Assembly (NCBI GenBank): GCA_035651955.1
Contig: DASRES010000005.1
Span: forward strand, 1-54,592
Direction: 5' to 3'
Length of the DNA stretch: 54,592 bases
Source of the DNA: Acidimicrobiia bacterium
GTDB taxonomy: Bacteria; Actinomycetota; Acidimicrobiia; IMCC26256; JAMXLJ01
Part shown: piece by piece, positions 16,234 to 23,900 of the stretch
Position numbering within the stretch: position 1 is the first letter of the stretch
Layout: each line of letters starts with the position of its first letter
Notes under the pieces: generated by a model
Database searches by the model: none
Told to the model about the DNA's origin: nothing
The model's input: the letters and a program-made list of their open reading frames with translations, nothing else
Position numbers and translations under genes: made by a program

Positions 16234-17288
16234 GCCCGCACCACCGCGACGCTCTGCATCTCGCTCTCGCCGAAGCTCGGCAACGCGATCGCGTGCAGGC
16301 TGCCGAGGCCGCCGCACACGATCGGGACGATCTGGTCGGGCCGTTCGACGAGGTGCACGCGACCGTCGTCGCGCACGCGCTCTTTCTTGCGCAGGATCTC
16401 CTGGTTCGGCGCGGGCCACAGCTCGACCGGCTGCCACGCGTGCTCCCACAGGAACGCCTGCATCTCCTCGACGTCGGGGAACGGCGCCGCGAAGCGCTCC
16501 GCCCACATGGGGTTGATCGCGAGGACGACCTGACCGTTCTCGGCATGGCCGAGGTACATGTTGCTGAGCGGGAAGGCGATGCTCTTCGCGAGCAGGTACA
16601 GCAGGTCGCGCGGATCGTCGTTGTTGATGTCGGCGAGCGGGAACGTGCCCTTCCCGCCGTGGACTGTCATGACGTCGTCCGTCTCGTCGAACCCGCGCCG
16701 CCGCGCGAGCGACGGCCACGGCGACCGCTCCTCCCACTCGCCGAAGCACATCCCGAAGCGCGCCGGCTGCCCGAAGACGCTGCGCGAGGTGTCACCCGCG
16801 CGCTGGCCGCCGATGTTCCGGAGGCACAGCGACACCGCGCGCCCGATCGTCATCGATCCCCGTCCGGCCGCACCTCCCATGCATCCGGCGCGGTAGTCGA
16901 TGCCGACGTCGTCACGCGACGGGCCGTTGACGATCAGCATCGGGAACACGCTCGACGTCGTCGTCGTCAGGCCGAACGCGTTCCACTCGGGGACCGTGAT
17001 CGCATCGAGCGCCGCGATCACGTACGGGAACGCGGCCGGCGTGCACCCCGCCATCGCGGCGTTGATCGCGACGAGCTCGACGGTCGCGACGCCGTAGCGC
17101 GGCGGGAGGGCGCACAGCACGTGCTCCGGCGGGTACGGCGTCGTCACGAGCAGCGACTCGATCACGTCGTCGGTCGGCGGCAGCAGCGGGACGCCGTCGC
17201 CCCAGCGCTCCTCGAGCGAGAGCTCGTAGAGCGCGCGGGGGTCGGCGTCGAGCTCGATCGTCTCGGCGGTGAGCGACCCGGCCGTCAC
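16230..17288 (-). CDS. Unknown protein coupled to the UGSC-family gene
   Basis: 352 residues from GTG 17288, within the stop of the UGSC gene (GTGA). I do not recognise a named family. Features seen: YELSLEERWGDGVPLLPPTD near the N-terminus, a Gly/Cys-rich centre (YRAGCMGGAAGRGSMTIGRA), FGMCFGEWEERSPWPSLARR, and a C-terminal LVERPDQIVPIVCGGLGSLH. No transmembrane segments or signal peptide. Several internal Cys (AMAGCTP, AGCMGG, GMCFGE, IVCGG) may be functional. The tight coupling implies that it works with the UGSC protein, perhaps as the catalytic partner. Confidence 0.65.
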   Translation of the reverse strand: MTAGSLTAETIELDADPRALYELSLEERWGDGVPLLPPTDDVIESLLVTTPYPPEHVLCALPPRYGVATVELVAINAAMAGCTPAAFPYVIAALDAITVPEWNAFGLTTTTSSVFPMLIVNGPSRDDVGIDYRAGCMGGAAGRGSMTIGRAVSLCLRNIGGQRAGDTSRSVFGQPARFGMCFGEWEERSPWPSLARRRGFDETDDVMTVHGGKGTFPLADINNDDPRDLLYLLAKSIAFPLSNMYLGHAENGQVVLAINPMWAERFAAPFPDVEEMQAFLWEHAWQPVELWPAPNQEILRKKERVRDDGRVHLVERPDQIVPIVCGGLGSLHAIALPSFGESEMQSVAVVRA

Positions 17289-17830
17289 GGTCGGACGCCC
17301 AGCAGCTTGAGCGCCGTCGGGTAGTAGGTGTCCGCGATCTCGCGCAGCTCGTGCTCGGGTCGCGCCTCGAGCGGGTACGGCAGGACGAGGATCTTGAGGT
17401 CGCCGTGCCCGAGATGACGGGCCATGTTGTGGCCGTGCGTCGCGAACTCCTCGGCCACGACCGCGATCGACGGCTTGCGGTGCTTCTCGACGATGACGGC
17501 GTCCGCAATCGCGAACGACGTGCACGACCCGCACGTGCCGAGCCCGACGATCGCGCAGTCGACGTCCTCTGCGAGCTGCTCGATGTGGCTGCGATCCTGC
17601 GACGCGGTGTCGCCGACCTGGGCGCTGGTCTCGACGGTGACGGGATGGGCCCCGTCACGCCGGAGGTAGTCGGCCCAGATGTCCGCGATGAGCTGCCACG
17701 ACCGCCACGCCAGGTCGGTGCGCAACCCGACGCGGAGCCCCTCGAGCGGCCCGTCGACCGTGAACGTGGGCGCGCTGACGTCTTCGCCGGCCGCCGCGGT
17801 CGGCCTGCGGATCGTGATCGTCTCCGTCAT
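17285..17830 (-). CDS. UGSC family protein, cysteine form (CGSC)
   Basis: 181 residues from ATG 17830; an in-frame ATG at 17866 is an alternative, but it would place the palindrome at 17851-17862 inside the gene. The motif VGLGTCGSCTSF (Cys100-Gly-Ser-Cys103) is where UGSC-family members carry selenocysteine in some organisms; here the codon is TGC. Other landmarks: RTDLAWRSWQLIADIWADYL and the KPSIAVVAEEFATHG segment after the motif. A thiol-redox or thiol-activation chemistry is inferred. First gene of the operon with an unknown partner, a NifU-C-like protein and MarR. No selenocysteine insertion signal is needed or seen. Confidence 0.75.
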   Translation of the reverse strand: MTETITIRRPTAAAGEDVSAPTFTVDGPLEGLRVGLRTDLAWRSWQLIADIWADYLRRDGAHPVTVETSAQVGDTASQDRSHIEQLAEDVDCAIVGLGTCGSCTSFAIADAVIVEKHRKPSIAVVAEEFATHGHNMARHLGHGDLKILVLPYPLEARPEHELREIADTYYPTALKLLGVRP

Positions 17831-17850
17831 GCTTTCGAGCGTACCGATCC

Positions 17851-17862
17851 ATGCGTACGCAT
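17851..17862. promoter_or_regulatory. Candidate operator for the UGSC operon (ATGCGTACGCAT)
   Basis: A perfect 12-bp palindrome 21 nt upstream of the chosen start of the UGSC gene. On the minus strand it is preceded by AGTTGTATGCG, a half-site that resembles AGTTGTATTCG in front of the divergent MarR/SDR pair at 23.4 kb. Probable site for the MarR at the operon end; inferred. Confidence 0.45.
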
Positions 17863-17879
17863 ACAACTGCCCGCCGTGG

Positions 17880-17926
17880 TTCTGTGAAGCGAAACGGCAA
17901 CTCCGTGGCCGTCAGGCTTCACGGAA
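17880..17926. repeat. Dispersed palindromic repeat, family A, copy 1
   Basis: Imperfect inverted repeat: left arm TTCTGTGAAGCG, right arm GGCTTCACGGAA, with GGC/GCC pairs inside. It overlaps the last codons and stop of the TetR gene (17912-17914). The same element recurs at 19851 and 27943. It may end transcription of both flanking minus-strand units. Confidence 0.75.
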
Positions 17927-18532
17927 GCTGGGGGCTTCGAGAGCGCCGACGATCATGTCGGTCAGGTTGGCGACGAAGGCGTCGTCGTCGAGCTCGGGGG
18001 AGCGGCGCCGGTCGATGAGACGGGCCCGCTCGGCCATGGCCGCCATCATGAGCATGATCACGTTGACGACGCGGTCGCGCCGCACCGCCGGATCCCGGCT
18101 GTTGGCGCGCGACTCGAGCACCTCGAGGATGCGCTGCAGGTTCGACGGCGTCAGCGGGTCGTCCATTCGCCACGCGGGGAACCGCGACGCGAGCTGGGCG
18201 ACGATCCGCAGGTAGTCGCGGCCGTCGGCGCGGCGCAGCTCGCCCGACAGCGGGACGAGCAGCGCCCGCACGAGTGCGGCCGTCGCCATCGCCTCGATCG
18301 GCTCGTCGACCAGCGCACCGCGGGCGACGTCGAGCGGGTCGCCGTGCCGGCGGAGGATCTCGACGACGATGCCGTCGCGCGAGCCGAAGTGGTAGTTCAG
18401 CGCGGAGACGTTGCGCTGCCCGGCCGCCTCGGTGATGTCGCGCAGCGTCGCCTGGTAGACGCCGTGACGTGCGAACTGCCGCTCCGCCTCGCGCAGCAGA
18501 CGCGCGCGCGTCTGCGTCGCGTCACGCGGCAC
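17912..18532 (-). CDS. TetR/AcrR family transcriptional regulator
   Basis: 206 residues with the N-terminal HTH (RARLLREAERQFARHGVYQA, then TLRDITEAAGQRNVSALNYHF) and an all-helical ligand domain. It lies 6 nt after the LLM oxidoreductase gene on the same strand, so it is probably co-transcribed and may regulate that gene through the palindrome at 19792-19808. The ligand is not evident. Its C-terminal codons run into repeat A, which suggests that the repeat inserted at or shaped the gene end. Confidence 0.88.
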   Translation of the reverse strand: MPRDATQTRARLLREAERQFARHGVYQATLRDITEAAGQRNVSALNYHFGSRDGIVVEILRRHGDPLDVARGALVDEPIEAMATAALVRALLVPLSGELRRADGRDYLRIVAQLASRFPAWRMDDPLTPSNLQRILEVLESRANSRDPAVRRDRVVNVIMLMMAAMAERARLIDRRRSPELDDDAFVANLTDMIVGALEAPSFREA

Positions 18533-18538
18533 GCCCGG

Positions 18539-19741
18539 TTACTTGATCAGCGCGTTCGACGGCAGCACCTCGACCGAGATGTCGGGCACCGACCCCGCGA
18601 CCTCCGGGTACTTCCGCTTGGCGGTCTTGCGGTAGTGCGTCGTGGAGTGAACCGGGTCCTTGTCGAACTCGGGGATCACCTTCGTGCCGAACAGCTCGAG
18701 CATCTCGAGGACGTCCTCGTGGGCCATGCCGTCGTTCGGGAGCCCGAACACGACCTGGTCGCAGCCGACGGACTGGTACTTGTCGACCTGCTCGCAGACC
18801 TCGTCGGGCGTCCCGCACAGCAGCCAGCCCCCCGCGATGAGCTCGTCGAGCATCTCGTCGGTCGCGGGCGGGTCGAGCGGCGGCTGCGGCCACACCGGCG
18901 CGTACTCCGGCTTCGGCATCGTGTCGTGGTAGAGGCACACGAGCGAGTACAGGTAGCCGCGGCCACGCGTCTTCGCGATGGTGCGCGCCTTCTCGCGGTC
19001 GCTCAGGCAGACGACGGCGTTCGTCATCATCACGTTGTCGTTCTTGAACTGGCCGACGGGGTCGGTGCAGTCGACGATCGCCTGCTTGTAGGCCTCGATC
19101 CGGCCCTTGAGCGCGTAGATCGGCTCGAAGTTGAACGCGATCGCGCCGATGCCGAGCTCACCGGCCTTGGCGAACGTGCCCGGGTTGCCGCACGCGACCC
19201 AGATCGGCGGGTGGCCGATGCCGTACGGCTTCGGCAGCACGTTGTGCGGATACGGGACCGTGAAGTGCTCGCCGCTGAACGTGTAGTCGCGCTGCTCCCA
19301 CATGCGCGGGATCTCGCGGATCACCTCGTCCCACTCGGACTTCGTCGAGTCCTTGTCGAGGATGTTGAACGTCGCGATCTCGTGACTGCCCGCGCCGCGA
19401 CCCGTTCCCCACTCGAAGCGGTTGCCGGTGACGTGGTCGAGGAACGCGGCCCGCTCCGCGTTGCGGACGGGGTGGTTGACGCGCGGCGAGAGGTTGTTGA
19501 TGCCCGTCGAGAGGTGGATGCGGTCGGTGCGCGCCGCGATGTAGCCCATCATCACCTCGGGCGAGGAGAGATGGCTGTACTCGGTGAGCGAGTGGTGCTC
19601 GCCGAACCACGCGTACTTCCAGTTGTGCTTGTCCGCGTGGATCACGTACTCCATCTCGCGCAGGATCATCGTGTGCTCGCAGTTCGTGTCCCGCGACGCG
19701 GGACCCGGCAGGTAGCCGTTCAGGAACACACCGAACTCCAT
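18539..19741 (-). CDS. LLM class flavin-dependent oxidoreductase
   Basis: 400 residues of the bacterial-luciferase TIM-barrel type: MEFGVFLNGYLPGPASRD, WFGEHHSLTEYSHLSSPEVM, RIHLSTGINNLSPRVNHPVR, RFEWGTGRGAGSHEI. Family members use FMNH2 or F420H2 to oxidise lipids, ketones or aromatic compounds; the cofactor cannot be decided here. Followed by TetR 6 nt downstream. Preceded by a 17-bp palindrome about 50 nt upstream of the ATG. Confidence 0.88.
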   Translation of the reverse strand: MEFGVFLNGYLPGPASRDTNCEHTMILREMEYVIHADKHNWKYAWFGEHHSLTEYSHLSSPEVMMGYIAARTDRIHLSTGINNLSPRVNHPVRNAERAAFLDHVTGNRFEWGTGRGAGSHEIATFNILDKDSTKSEWDEVIREIPRMWEQRDYTFSGEHFTVPYPHNVLPKPYGIGHPPIWVACGNPGTFAKAGELGIGAIAFNFEPIYALKGRIEAYKQAIVDCTDPVGQFKNDNVMMTNAVVCLSDREKARTIAKTRGRGYLYSLVCLYHDTMPKPEYAPVWPQPPLDPPATDEMLDELIAGGWLLCGTPDEVCEQVDKYQSVGCDQVVFGLPNDGMAHEDVLEMLELFGTKVIPEFDKDPVHSTTHYRKTAKRKYPEVAGSVPDISVEVLPSNALIK

Positions 19742-19791
19742 GGGATGACCTCCGGGCGCGAGACGTCGGCGAGCGACGGACGGTGAGGGTT

Positions 19792-19808
19792 CTAATGTCG
19801 CGCATTAG
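19792..19808. promoter_or_regulatory. Candidate TetR operator CTAATG-TCGCG-CATTAG
   Basis: Perfect inverted repeat with 6-nt arms and a 5-nt spacer, about 50 nt before the LLM start and thus in the expected promoter region. The adjacent TetR gene is in the same transcription unit, so autoregulation is plausible. Inferred from position and symmetry. Confidence 0.5.
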
Positions 19809-19850
19809 GTCGCGCGGCGTCAAGCGCGAGCGCGACCTACCACCGCCCGC

Positions 19851-19897
19851 TTCTGTGAAGCGTCAGACACACATCCTGTGCATGACGATTCACAGAA
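19851..19897. repeat. Dispersed palindromic repeat, family A, copy 2
   Basis: Left arm TTCTGTGAAGCGTCA, right arm TGACGATTCACAGAA: 14 of 15 positions pair, and CACA/TGTG can pair in the loop. It lies downstream of the aldehyde dehydrogenase gene start-to-stop direction (its stop is at 19913), so it could act as that gene's terminator while also belonging to the dispersed family. Confidence 0.8.
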
Positions 19898-19912
19898 CGG
19901 TCTCGGTCAGGC

Positions 19913-21349
19913 TCAGCCGAGGACGATCGTCTGGATCTCGAGGTACTCCTCGAGGCCCTCGGGGCCGATCTCACGGCCGATCCCGGAGGACTTGAACCCG
20001 CCGAACGGGTTCTTCAGGTCGATCGTCATGCCGGAGTTCACCGCGTACGTGCCCGTGCGGACGCGCTTCGCCACCCCGACGCCGCGGTCCCGATCAGCGG
20101 TCCACACCGAGCCCGACAGGCCGTAGTCGCTGTCGTTCGCGATGCGCACGGCGTCGTCGTCGTCGTCGAAGGGGATGACGGACAGCACCGGCCCGAAGAT
20201 CTCCTCCTGCGCGATCTTCATGCCGTTGTCGACGTCCGCGAAGACGGTCGGCTCGACGTACCAGCCCCGGTCGAGGTCCTTCGGACGGCCCCCGCCGACG
20301 ACCACGCGTGCGCCCTCCTTGCGGCCGGCGTCGAGGTAGCCCTCCACGCGGTCGCGCTGGCGCTCCGCGACGAGCGGGCCCACTGCGGTGTCGGCCTGGG
20401 TCGGGTCGCCGACCTTCTGGTCGCGCACCGCCTGCGCGAGCGCGTCGACGACCTCGCCGTACCGGCTGCGCGGGGCGAGGATGCGGGTCTGCGCCACGCA
20501 CGCCTGCCCGTTGTTCATCAGCGCGGCGGGGAGCACCCCGGGGATGGCCGTCGACAGGTCGGCGTCGTCGAGGATCAGCGACGCGGACTTGCCACCGAGC
20601 TCGAGCGTGCAGCGCTTGAGCTGCTCGCCGCAGATCGCGCCCACCTTGCGGCCCGCCGCGGTGCTGCCGGTGAACGACACCTTGTCGATGCCGGGGTGGC
20701 GGACGAGGTACTCGCCGACCTCGCGCCCCGCAGCGACGATGTTCACGACGCCGGGCGGCAGGCCGATCTCCTGGAGGATGTCGGCGAGCGTGTAGCTGTC
20801 GAGCGGCGTCTCGGGCGCAGGCTTCAGGACCATCGTCGAGCCGGACGCGAGGCACGCGCCGAGCTTCATCGCGGTGATGAACTGCGGGACGTTCCACGGG
20901 ATGATGCCGGCCGCCACGCCGACGGGTGCCTTGTGGACGATGCAGCTGCCCATCATCCCGGGGCGCTCCTCGTCGAAGGCGTACGACTCGGCGATGTCCG
21001 CGAAGCCGTCGAGGACCATCGTCGCCGCGAACACCTGGCCCATCAGCGAGAACGACGCCGGTGACCCGTTCTCGTTCGTGATCGTCTCGGCGAGCTCCTG
21101 CGAGCGGGCCTGGATGCCCTGCGACAGCGCGCGGATCATGTCGGCGCGCTCTTTCGGGCTCGTCTGCGGCCACGGGCCCTCGTCGAACGCCTGCCGGGCC
21201 GCGGCGACCGCGCGGTCCATGTCGGCCTCGGTGCCCTCGGGGACGACGGCGATCACCTCTTCCGTCGCGGGCGAGACGACCTCGATCGTCCTGCTGCTCG
21301 CGGGCGCCACCCACTCGCCACCGATGAAGAGCACGTCGCGCTTGTCCAC
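19913..21349 (-). CDS. Aldehyde dehydrogenase (NAD(P)+ dependent)
   Basis: 478 residues from GTG 21349 (GGAGG seven nt upstream); the longer upstream frame is rejected because it crosses the operator. Motifs of the ALDH superfamily: PWNVPQFITAMKLGACLASG, VSFTGSTAAGRKVG (NAD binding), catalytic Glu in ELGGKSASLILDDAD, catalytic Cys in NNGQACVAQTR, and the closing NPFGGFKSSGIGREIG. It oxidises an aldehyde to an acid, substrate unknown. A KstR-like operator lies 24 nt upstream of the start, tying it to lipid/steroid catabolism. Confidence 0.92.
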   Translation of the reverse strand: MDKRDVLFIGGEWVAPASSRTIEVVSPATEEVIAVVPEGTEADMDRAVAAARQAFDEGPWPQTSPKERADMIRALSQGIQARSQELAETITNENGSPASFSLMGQVFAATMVLDGFADIAESYAFDEERPGMMGSCIVHKAPVGVAAGIIPWNVPQFITAMKLGACLASGSTMVLKPAPETPLDSYTLADILQEIGLPPGVVNIVAAGREVGEYLVRHPGIDKVSFTGSTAAGRKVGAICGEQLKRCTLELGGKSASLILDDADLSTAIPGVLPAALMNNGQACVAQTRILAPRSRYGEVVDALAQAVRDQKVGDPTQADTAVGPLVAERQRDRVEGYLDAGRKEGARVVVGGGRPKDLDRGWYVEPTVFADVDNGMKIAQEEIFGPVLSVIPFDDDDDAVRIANDSDYGLSGSVWTADRDRGVGVAKRVRTGTYAVNSGMTIDLKNPFGGFKSSGIGREIGPEGLEEYLEIQTIVLG

Positions 21350-21372
21350 GAGGAACCTCCGAGGTCCGGTAT

Positions 21373-21386
21373 TGGAACGCGTTCCA
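21373..21386. promoter_or_regulatory. KstR-like operator TGGAACGCGTTCCA
   Basis: A perfect 14-bp palindrome that fits TNNAACNNGTTNNA, the consensus of the TetR-type repressor KstR, which controls cholesterol catabolism in mycobacteria and rhodococci. It is 24 nt before the aldehyde dehydrogenase start. The match to the consensus is direct; that a KstR orthologue acts here is inference, since no such gene is clear in the window. Confidence 0.6.
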
Positions 21387-21420
21387 GCGTCGCCGGACCG
21401 GCGCGCGGAGTCAAGGCAGG

Positions 21421-21480
21421 TACGGACGAAGTCGGGCCGTGCGCGGAGCGCGGGACGGCCCGGCCCGAGGGAGTCAAGGA
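21421..21480. repeat. Dispersed palindromic repeat, family B, single copy
   Basis: Matches the 64-bp unit of the array at 50773-50964 almost throughout: ACGGACGAAG, CGGGCCGTG, GCGGGACGGCCCGGCCCGAG, GGAG. Arms CGGGCCGT and ACGGCCCG make an 8-bp stem. It overlaps the last two codons and stop of the LLM gene ending at 21474. Confidence 0.85.
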
Positions 21481-22508
21481 GGCGCGCCGCGCAGCGCGCC
21501 GACGACCTGGGCGAACGCGGTGTCGTGCGCGGGATCGGGCGGCGGCGAGACCAGGACGGCATCACAGCGCGCGCCGAAGCGCGCGGTGAGGAGCGCCGGA
21601 AGATCGTCGAAGGTCGCGGTCGGCACGAGCGTGGCGAGGATGTCGTCGGTGACGACGGTGTGCAGCGAGTCCCACCGGTCGGCGCGGATCATCGCCTGCA
21701 GCCGGCCCGCGAGGTCCTCCCAGCCGTACAGCTCCAAGGTCCGCCGGTAGGCGGGTGTCGAGTACAGGAACGCGAACAGCCGCCGCTGGCGCTCACGCTC
21801 GGCGTCGACGTCTGCGCGCGTCGCGCCCGTCACGACCGGCGTCCCGCATACGAGCTCGAAGCCCGCGCCGAGGTCGCGTCCGACCCGTCCCGCGCCGTCA
21901 CGCAGGTTCGGGATGCAGATCGTGTCGAGGTAGCGCGGGTTCGAGTTCGTCGGATGCGTGATGAACCCGTCGGCTCGCTCGCCCGCGAGCCGGCACATGC
22001 CGGCGTTCACGCCGCCGAGGTAGACGCGCGGCGCGGACGTCGTGGCGTCCGGTCCCGGATTGAAGTACGGCTGCAACCGGGTCACGCGGTAGTGGTCACC
22101 TTCGACGCGCGGCGCGTCACCGGTGCGGAACGAGCTGAAGAGCGCGCGCAACACGTCGAGGTACTCGCGCATCCGCGCAACCGGTTCGGACCACGGCATG
22201 CCGTAGCGGTCCTCGATGTTCTGACGGATCTGCGTACCGAGCCCGAGGTCGAACCGGCCGCCCGAGAAGCGGGCGAGGTCCCACGCTGCGTACGCGACGA
22301 GCGTCGGACTGCGGACGAAGGCGAGCGTGACGCTCGTCCGCACGGTGATCCGCTCGGTGTGCTCGACCGCGAGCAGCGCGACCGCGAGCGAGTCGTGCAC
22401 CGTCTCCGCGACGTGGAGCCCGTCGTAGCCGAGTCGTTCGACACGGCGCGCGTAGTGCGCGACGTCGGAGAGCGGCATGCGCGGGTCCATGCCCGCGTAG
22501 ACCTTCAC
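21474..22508 (-). CDS. LLM class F420/FMN-dependent oxidoreductase
   Basis: 344 residues from GTG 22508, which overlaps the stop of the SDR gene (GTGA). Luciferase-like: KVYAGMDPRMPLSDVAHYAR, GYDGLHVAETVHDSLAVALL, FDLGLGTQIRQNIEDRYGMPW. The pattern resembles the mycobacterial F420-dependent MSMEG_2256-type subgroup (TIGR03617-like), which makes F420 a reasonable guess. Coupled to the SDR gene upstream, so the two may catalyse successive redox steps. Confidence 0.86.
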   Translation of the reverse strand: MKVYAGMDPRMPLSDVAHYARRVERLGYDGLHVAETVHDSLAVALLAVEHTERITVRTSVTLAFVRSPTLVAYAAWDLARFSGGRFDLGLGTQIRQNIEDRYGMPWSEPVARMREYLDVLRALFSSFRTGDAPRVEGDHYRVTRLQPYFNPGPDATTSAPRVYLGGVNAGMCRLAGERADGFITHPTNSNPRYLDTICIPNLRDGAGRVGRDLGAGFELVCGTPVVTGATRADVDAERERQRRLFAFLYSTPAYRRTLELYGWEDLAGRLQAMIRADRWDSLHTVVTDDILATLVPTATFDDLPALLTARFGARCDAVLVSPPPDPAHDTAFAQVVGALRGAPP

Positions 22509-23398
22509 ATGTCCTGTTCTGGCGGCCCGCCTGGGAGCGGCCCGCGCCGTTCTGGCGGCCAGCCCGGGAGGAGCCCTCGCTTCGCGACCTCTCGCTGTGC
22601 GAGGACGAGCTGCCCGCGGAGCGCGTCGGCGTCGGGGCTCGTCACCAGCCAGCGGATGCCACGTCCGATGACGGCCGGTGTCGCGGGCACGAAGTGCTGC
22701 GCATATTGCGCGCCGCGGCCCGCGGCCTCCATCCGCTCGGTCAGCACGAAGCCGGGGTCGACGCTGAAGATGCGCAAGCCGTCGTCGCCGTGCTCCACGT
22801 GCAGGAGCGGTGCGACGCGCGCGAAGGCGGCCTTGCTCATCGCGTAGGCGAGGCTCCACCCGCCCTCGCCGAGCTTGGCGGGCGGATCGGTGTAGCCGGC
22901 TCCGGACACCATGTTCACGATCGTCCCGCCGCCGCGCTCGAGCATCCCGGGGAGCACCATCCGGATCAGCGTGACCTGCGCGAAGACGTTGCCCTCGAGG
23001 ACGGTCCGCAATTGGTCCTCGGTGACGTCGGCGAACAGCGAGAGCACTCCCGGACCCTGGTAGATCGCGTTGTTGACGAGGACGTCGACGCGTCCGAACC
23101 GGTCGAGGACGGCCGACACCGCGGCCGTGAGCGCCGAGCGGTCGAGCAGGTCCATGGGGACGGCGAGACCGGCGCCGCCCGCGCGCTCGATCGACGCGAC
23201 CGTCGTGTCGAGGCCGCCGGGAACGACGACGCTCGGGTCGTCCTCGAGGTGCGCGGCGCCGTCGGTCATCGTCCGCGCCGACACCGCGACGTCGTAGCCG
23301 GCCTCGGCGAGCTCGATCGCGGTGGCGCGCCCGATCCCGCGGCTCGCGCCGGTCACGAACGCGACCGGCCGCTCGCCTCCGTCACGTTCTTGTTGCAT
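22505..23398 (-). CDS. SDR family NAD(P)-dependent oxidoreductase
   Basis: 297 residues from ATG 23398. Rossmann motif VAFVTGASRGIGRATAIELA, VLVNNAIYQGPG, catalytic Ser in VNMVSGAGY and Tyr-x-x-x-Lys as YAMSK. The C-terminus carries a short duplication (LLPGWPPERRG and PLPGGPPEQDM, from a direct repeat at about 22514-22577). The ATG lies inside a palindrome shared with the divergent MarR gene 29 nt away. First gene of a two-gene unit with the F420/FMN LLM enzyme. Confidence 0.88.
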   Translation of the reverse strand: MQQERDGGERPVAFVTGASRGIGRATAIELAEAGYDVAVSARTMTDGAAHLEDDPSVVVPGGLDTTVASIERAGGAGLAVPMDLLDRSALTAAVSAVLDRFGRVDVLVNNAIYQGPGVLSLFADVTEDQLRTVLEGNVFAQVTLIRMVLPGMLERGGGTIVNMVSGAGYTDPPAKLGEGGWSLAYAMSKAAFARVAPLLHVEHGDDGLRIFSVDPGFVLTERMEAAGRGAQYAQHFVPATPAVIGRGIRWLVTSPDADALRGQLVLAQREVAKRGLLPGWPPERRGPLPGGPPEQDM

Positions 23399-23410
23399 AC
23401 CGAATACAAC
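23392..23410. promoter_or_regulatory. Candidate MarR operator in the SDR/MarR divergent promoter
   Basis: GTTGCATACCGAATACAAC is an imperfect 19-bp palindrome (GTTG.AT and AT.CAAC arms). It lies in the 29-nt gap between divergent SDR (start 23398) and MarR (start 23428) genes and covers the SDR start codon. Typical position for MarR autoregulation; inferred. Confidence 0.5.
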
Positions 23411-23427
23411 TTTCTTAGGATCTCGCC

Positions 23428-23880
23428 GTGACCCCGGACGCCGACCTCGCCCGCATCGAGCACGCACTGGGCGAGCTCATCCGGCTGTCGGGATCGCGCC
23501 GTGTCCACGATGGTCGCATGCGCGCCGTCGGCCTGTCGCTCTCGCGCACGGAGCTTCGGTTCCTCGGCCGGCTCGACGACGGCGGTGCGTCGTCGGTGTC
23601 GAGCCTCGCGGACGCGCTCGACGTCAGCCAGCCGACCGCGAGCCGCTCGCTGCGCACCCTCGAGGACGAGGGATACGTGACGCGGCGACCGCACAGCGGC
23701 GACGGGCGGGTCGCGATCTACGCGATCACGTCGAAGGGTCGCAAGGAGCGCAAGCGGCTCCTCGAGTACATGCACACGCAACTCGCGGACGCGCTCGACG
23801 GGCTGCCGGCGCGCCGTCGGCGCGACATCGCTGCCGCGCTGGGTGAGCTCGTCGACCGTCTGTCGGCACGACCGGAGTGA
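23428..23880 (+). CDS. MarR family transcriptional regulator
   Basis: 150 residues from GTG 23428. Winged helix: SLSRTELRFLGRLDDGGASS, VSSLADALDVSQPTASRSLR, then RTLEDEGYVTRRPHSGDGR and VAIYAITSKG as the wing. C-terminal dimerisation helices follow. Divergent from the SDR gene with a palindrome between them, and followed by the ChsH-fusion gene 20 nt on, so it may control both the SDR/LLM unit and the downstream side-chain catabolism operon. Confidence 0.9.
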   Translation: MTPDADLARIEHALGELIRLSGSRRVHDGRMRAVGLSLSRTELRFLGRLDDGGASSVSSLADALDVSQPTASRSLRTLEDEGYVTRRPHSGDGRVAIYAITSKGRKERKRLLEYMHTQLADALDGLPARRRRDIAAALGELVDRLSARPE

Positions 23881-23900
23881 CGAGAGGGAGGAACGACGGC

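Noticed and set aside
16974-16990. Second KstR-like site GAACGCGTTC
   Set aside because: It lies inside the UGSC-partner gene and its outer bases do not fit T...A of the consensus.
17285-17830. Selenocysteine (UGA) in the UGSC motif
   Set aside because: The codon is TGC (Cys) at both positions, so no recoding is needed.
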